From a virus, in IMG/VR virus record IMGVR_UViG_3300046318_000171, positions 27,239-91,238 of that record: a stretch of 64,000 nt of DNA. One strand, given 5' to 3'. Every line of letters starts with the position of its first letter. Positions within the stretch are counted from its first letter, which is position 1. Positions 63,257-64,000 of this stretch are shown here, one piece after another. Position numbers and translations under genes: made by a program. The notes beneath the pieces are model-generated. The model ran no database searches and was not told where the DNA came from. It saw only the letters and a program-made list of their open reading frames with translations.

Positions 63257-63945
63257 TAGTTGTACTCCTTACGTACCCAACGCTTTTTCTTGTAAGTGTT
63301 CTTTGGCTGCCTTACTAGCGTGCCCTGTTTTCCGTACTCGTTGACTAGTGACTGGTCGTACTTGGCCAACCAAGACGCTCGTTTAATAGGGATTATTTGA
63401 GCGATTGGGGTTCCTGCTGGGATGGTGCCAATAAAGTCTGCTTTTAAATAGAAAGGAACGTTGCCATTAGCCCAGAACTTGTCGCTGTCCATGATTCCAG
63501 ACATCGTAGTAAACGGCAAATCGAATCTGTTTAGTGGGTGGCAAATCAGGGCGCTCCATCCACGGGGTAGCCTAAGACCCCATTCGTTAGCCCATACTAG
63601 ATGGTTATCTAGGTGACCCGCTGGGGTGGGGATTAACTCACCTAATTCTTTAGGTCTTTCAGCAACAAAGTGACCCAGCTCTTCTGGGCCGTTCCACCCA
63701 AGACGCAGCGTGCCGTCATCATTTCTAGAAACATAGATGTCTACAGGGGTTACGAGGGTGTACCCACTAAGCATGGCGTCCAAGAATGGTACACAAGTTT
63801 TAAGGCCGTGCTTCTCCACGCCATCTCGCTTATCTACAAACGTGGTTTCCGATTTGCGGTACCACTCTGGTAGGAAGTGCTTGATGGCTAGGGGCTTGCC
63901 TATTTGAACTCTAGTGTTCTGAGAAGTAAAGGTTATGAACTTCAT
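63256..63945 (-). CDS. Unknown phage protein, paralogue of 62272-62928 (229 aa)
   Basis: ATG at 63945 after GGAGCACTTAA. HFLPEWYRKSETTFVDKRDG, KTCVPFLDAMLSGYTLVTPV, GWSALICHPLNRFDLPF and MSGIMDSDKFWANGNVPFYL, then GTIPAGTPIAQIIPIKRASW. Same order and spacing as its downstream relative, so tandem duplication followed by divergence is likely. A dUTPase-like beta-fold is possible but unproven. First gene of the leftward block visible in the window. Confidence 0.75.
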   Translation of the reverse strand: MKFITFTSQNTRVQIGKPLAIKHFLPEWYRKSETTFVDKRDGVEKHGLKTCVPFLDAMLSGYTLVTPVDIYVSRNDDGTLRLGWNGPEELGHFVAERPKELGELIPTPAGHLDNHLVWANEWGLRLPRGWSALICHPLNRFDLPFTTMSGIMDSDKFWANGNVPFYLKADFIGTIPAGTPIAQIIPIKRASWLAKYDQSLVNEYGKQGTLVRQPKNTYKKKRWVRKEYN

Positions 63946-63975
63946 TTAAGTGCTCCATGTTAGTTAGTCTATTCG

Positions 63976-63981
63976 ATTGTA
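63976..63981 (-). promoter_or_regulatory. Possible -10 box upstream of 63945
   Basis: Minus-strand TACAAT (5/6 to TATAAT), 31 bases before the ATG at 63945. The -35 region would fall outside the window, so this cannot be confirmed. Confidence 0.25.
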
Positions 63982-64000
63982 ACTGAGTCGATTGTGTTTA

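Noticed and set aside
1-64000. tRNA genes
   Set aside because: Gaps between genes are mostly under 100 bases and none showed a cloverleaf with CCA end on reading; a dedicated scan would be needed to exclude one.

Overview
The window is part of the genome of a large contractile-tailed bacteriophage (myovirus morphology). A tail sheath, T4-gp19-type tail tube, tape-measure protein with a peptidase domain, gpV spike, gp25/gpW and gpJ baseplate proteins and a gpI-type tail protein lie in standard order. The host is most likely an actinomycete. Two WhiB-type Fe-S regulators, a B12-dependent class II ribonucleotide reductase and a SpoVS-family protein point that way, and the moderate base composition (judged by eye, not computed) would fit a low-GC aquatic actinobacterium better than Streptomyces or Mycobacterium. 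Terminase, portal and major capsid genes are not here, so the genome continues beyond the window, probably to the right.

Layout. Bases 1-8342 are a rightward, densely overlapping operon: an amidoligase and a class II glutamine amidotransferase, a single-strand DNA-binding protein, about 26 very small mostly acidic proteins, a HicA-like protein and a WhiB protein. It ends at a strong, symmetric GC-rich hairpin (8352-8385) that can terminate both strands. Everything from 63945 down to 8395 is transcribed leftward towards that hairpin.

In leftward transcription order: (i) 63945-57978, a decoration and modification block with a duplicated unknown family, two glycosyltransferases, a DNA methyltransferase, two zinc-ribbon paralogues and a Cys-rich fibre-like protein; (ii) 57975-52577, neck-like proteins and a run of tiny basic K/P-rich proteins interrupted by two HNH-type genes; (iii) 52532-38563, sheath, tube, tape-measure chaperone (with an apparent +1 frameshift extension), tape measure, baseplate, tail tip and a small membrane protein; (iv) 38554-21318, replication and recombination: initiator-like protein, DnaC-like loader, DnaB-like helicase, DnaG-like primase, SNF2-type helicase, gp32-like protein, DNA polymerase I, RecA, several PD-(D/E)XK nucleases including a Cas4-like one, a WhiB protein and a RuvC-like resolvase; (v) 21255-12567, SpoVS, a series of large Ala/Lys-rich proteins without a recognised family, and a nucleotidyltransferase-fold protein; (vi) 12557-8395, a HAD-like phosphatase, a probable TGT-like TIM-barrel protein with a Cys-rich C-terminal half, and the ribonucleotide reductase.

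The strongest candidates for something little described are the amidoligase/GATase-II pair with a Cys-rich insertion, the +1 frameshift in the tail chaperone, the WhiB protein with altered cysteine spacing, and the paralogous tiny-protein families whose C-termini are encoded by the next gene's ribosome-binding site. No tRNA genes, insertion sequences or CRISPR arrays were seen. No gene-free stretch longer than 300 bases exists; the longest gap is 10441-10603.
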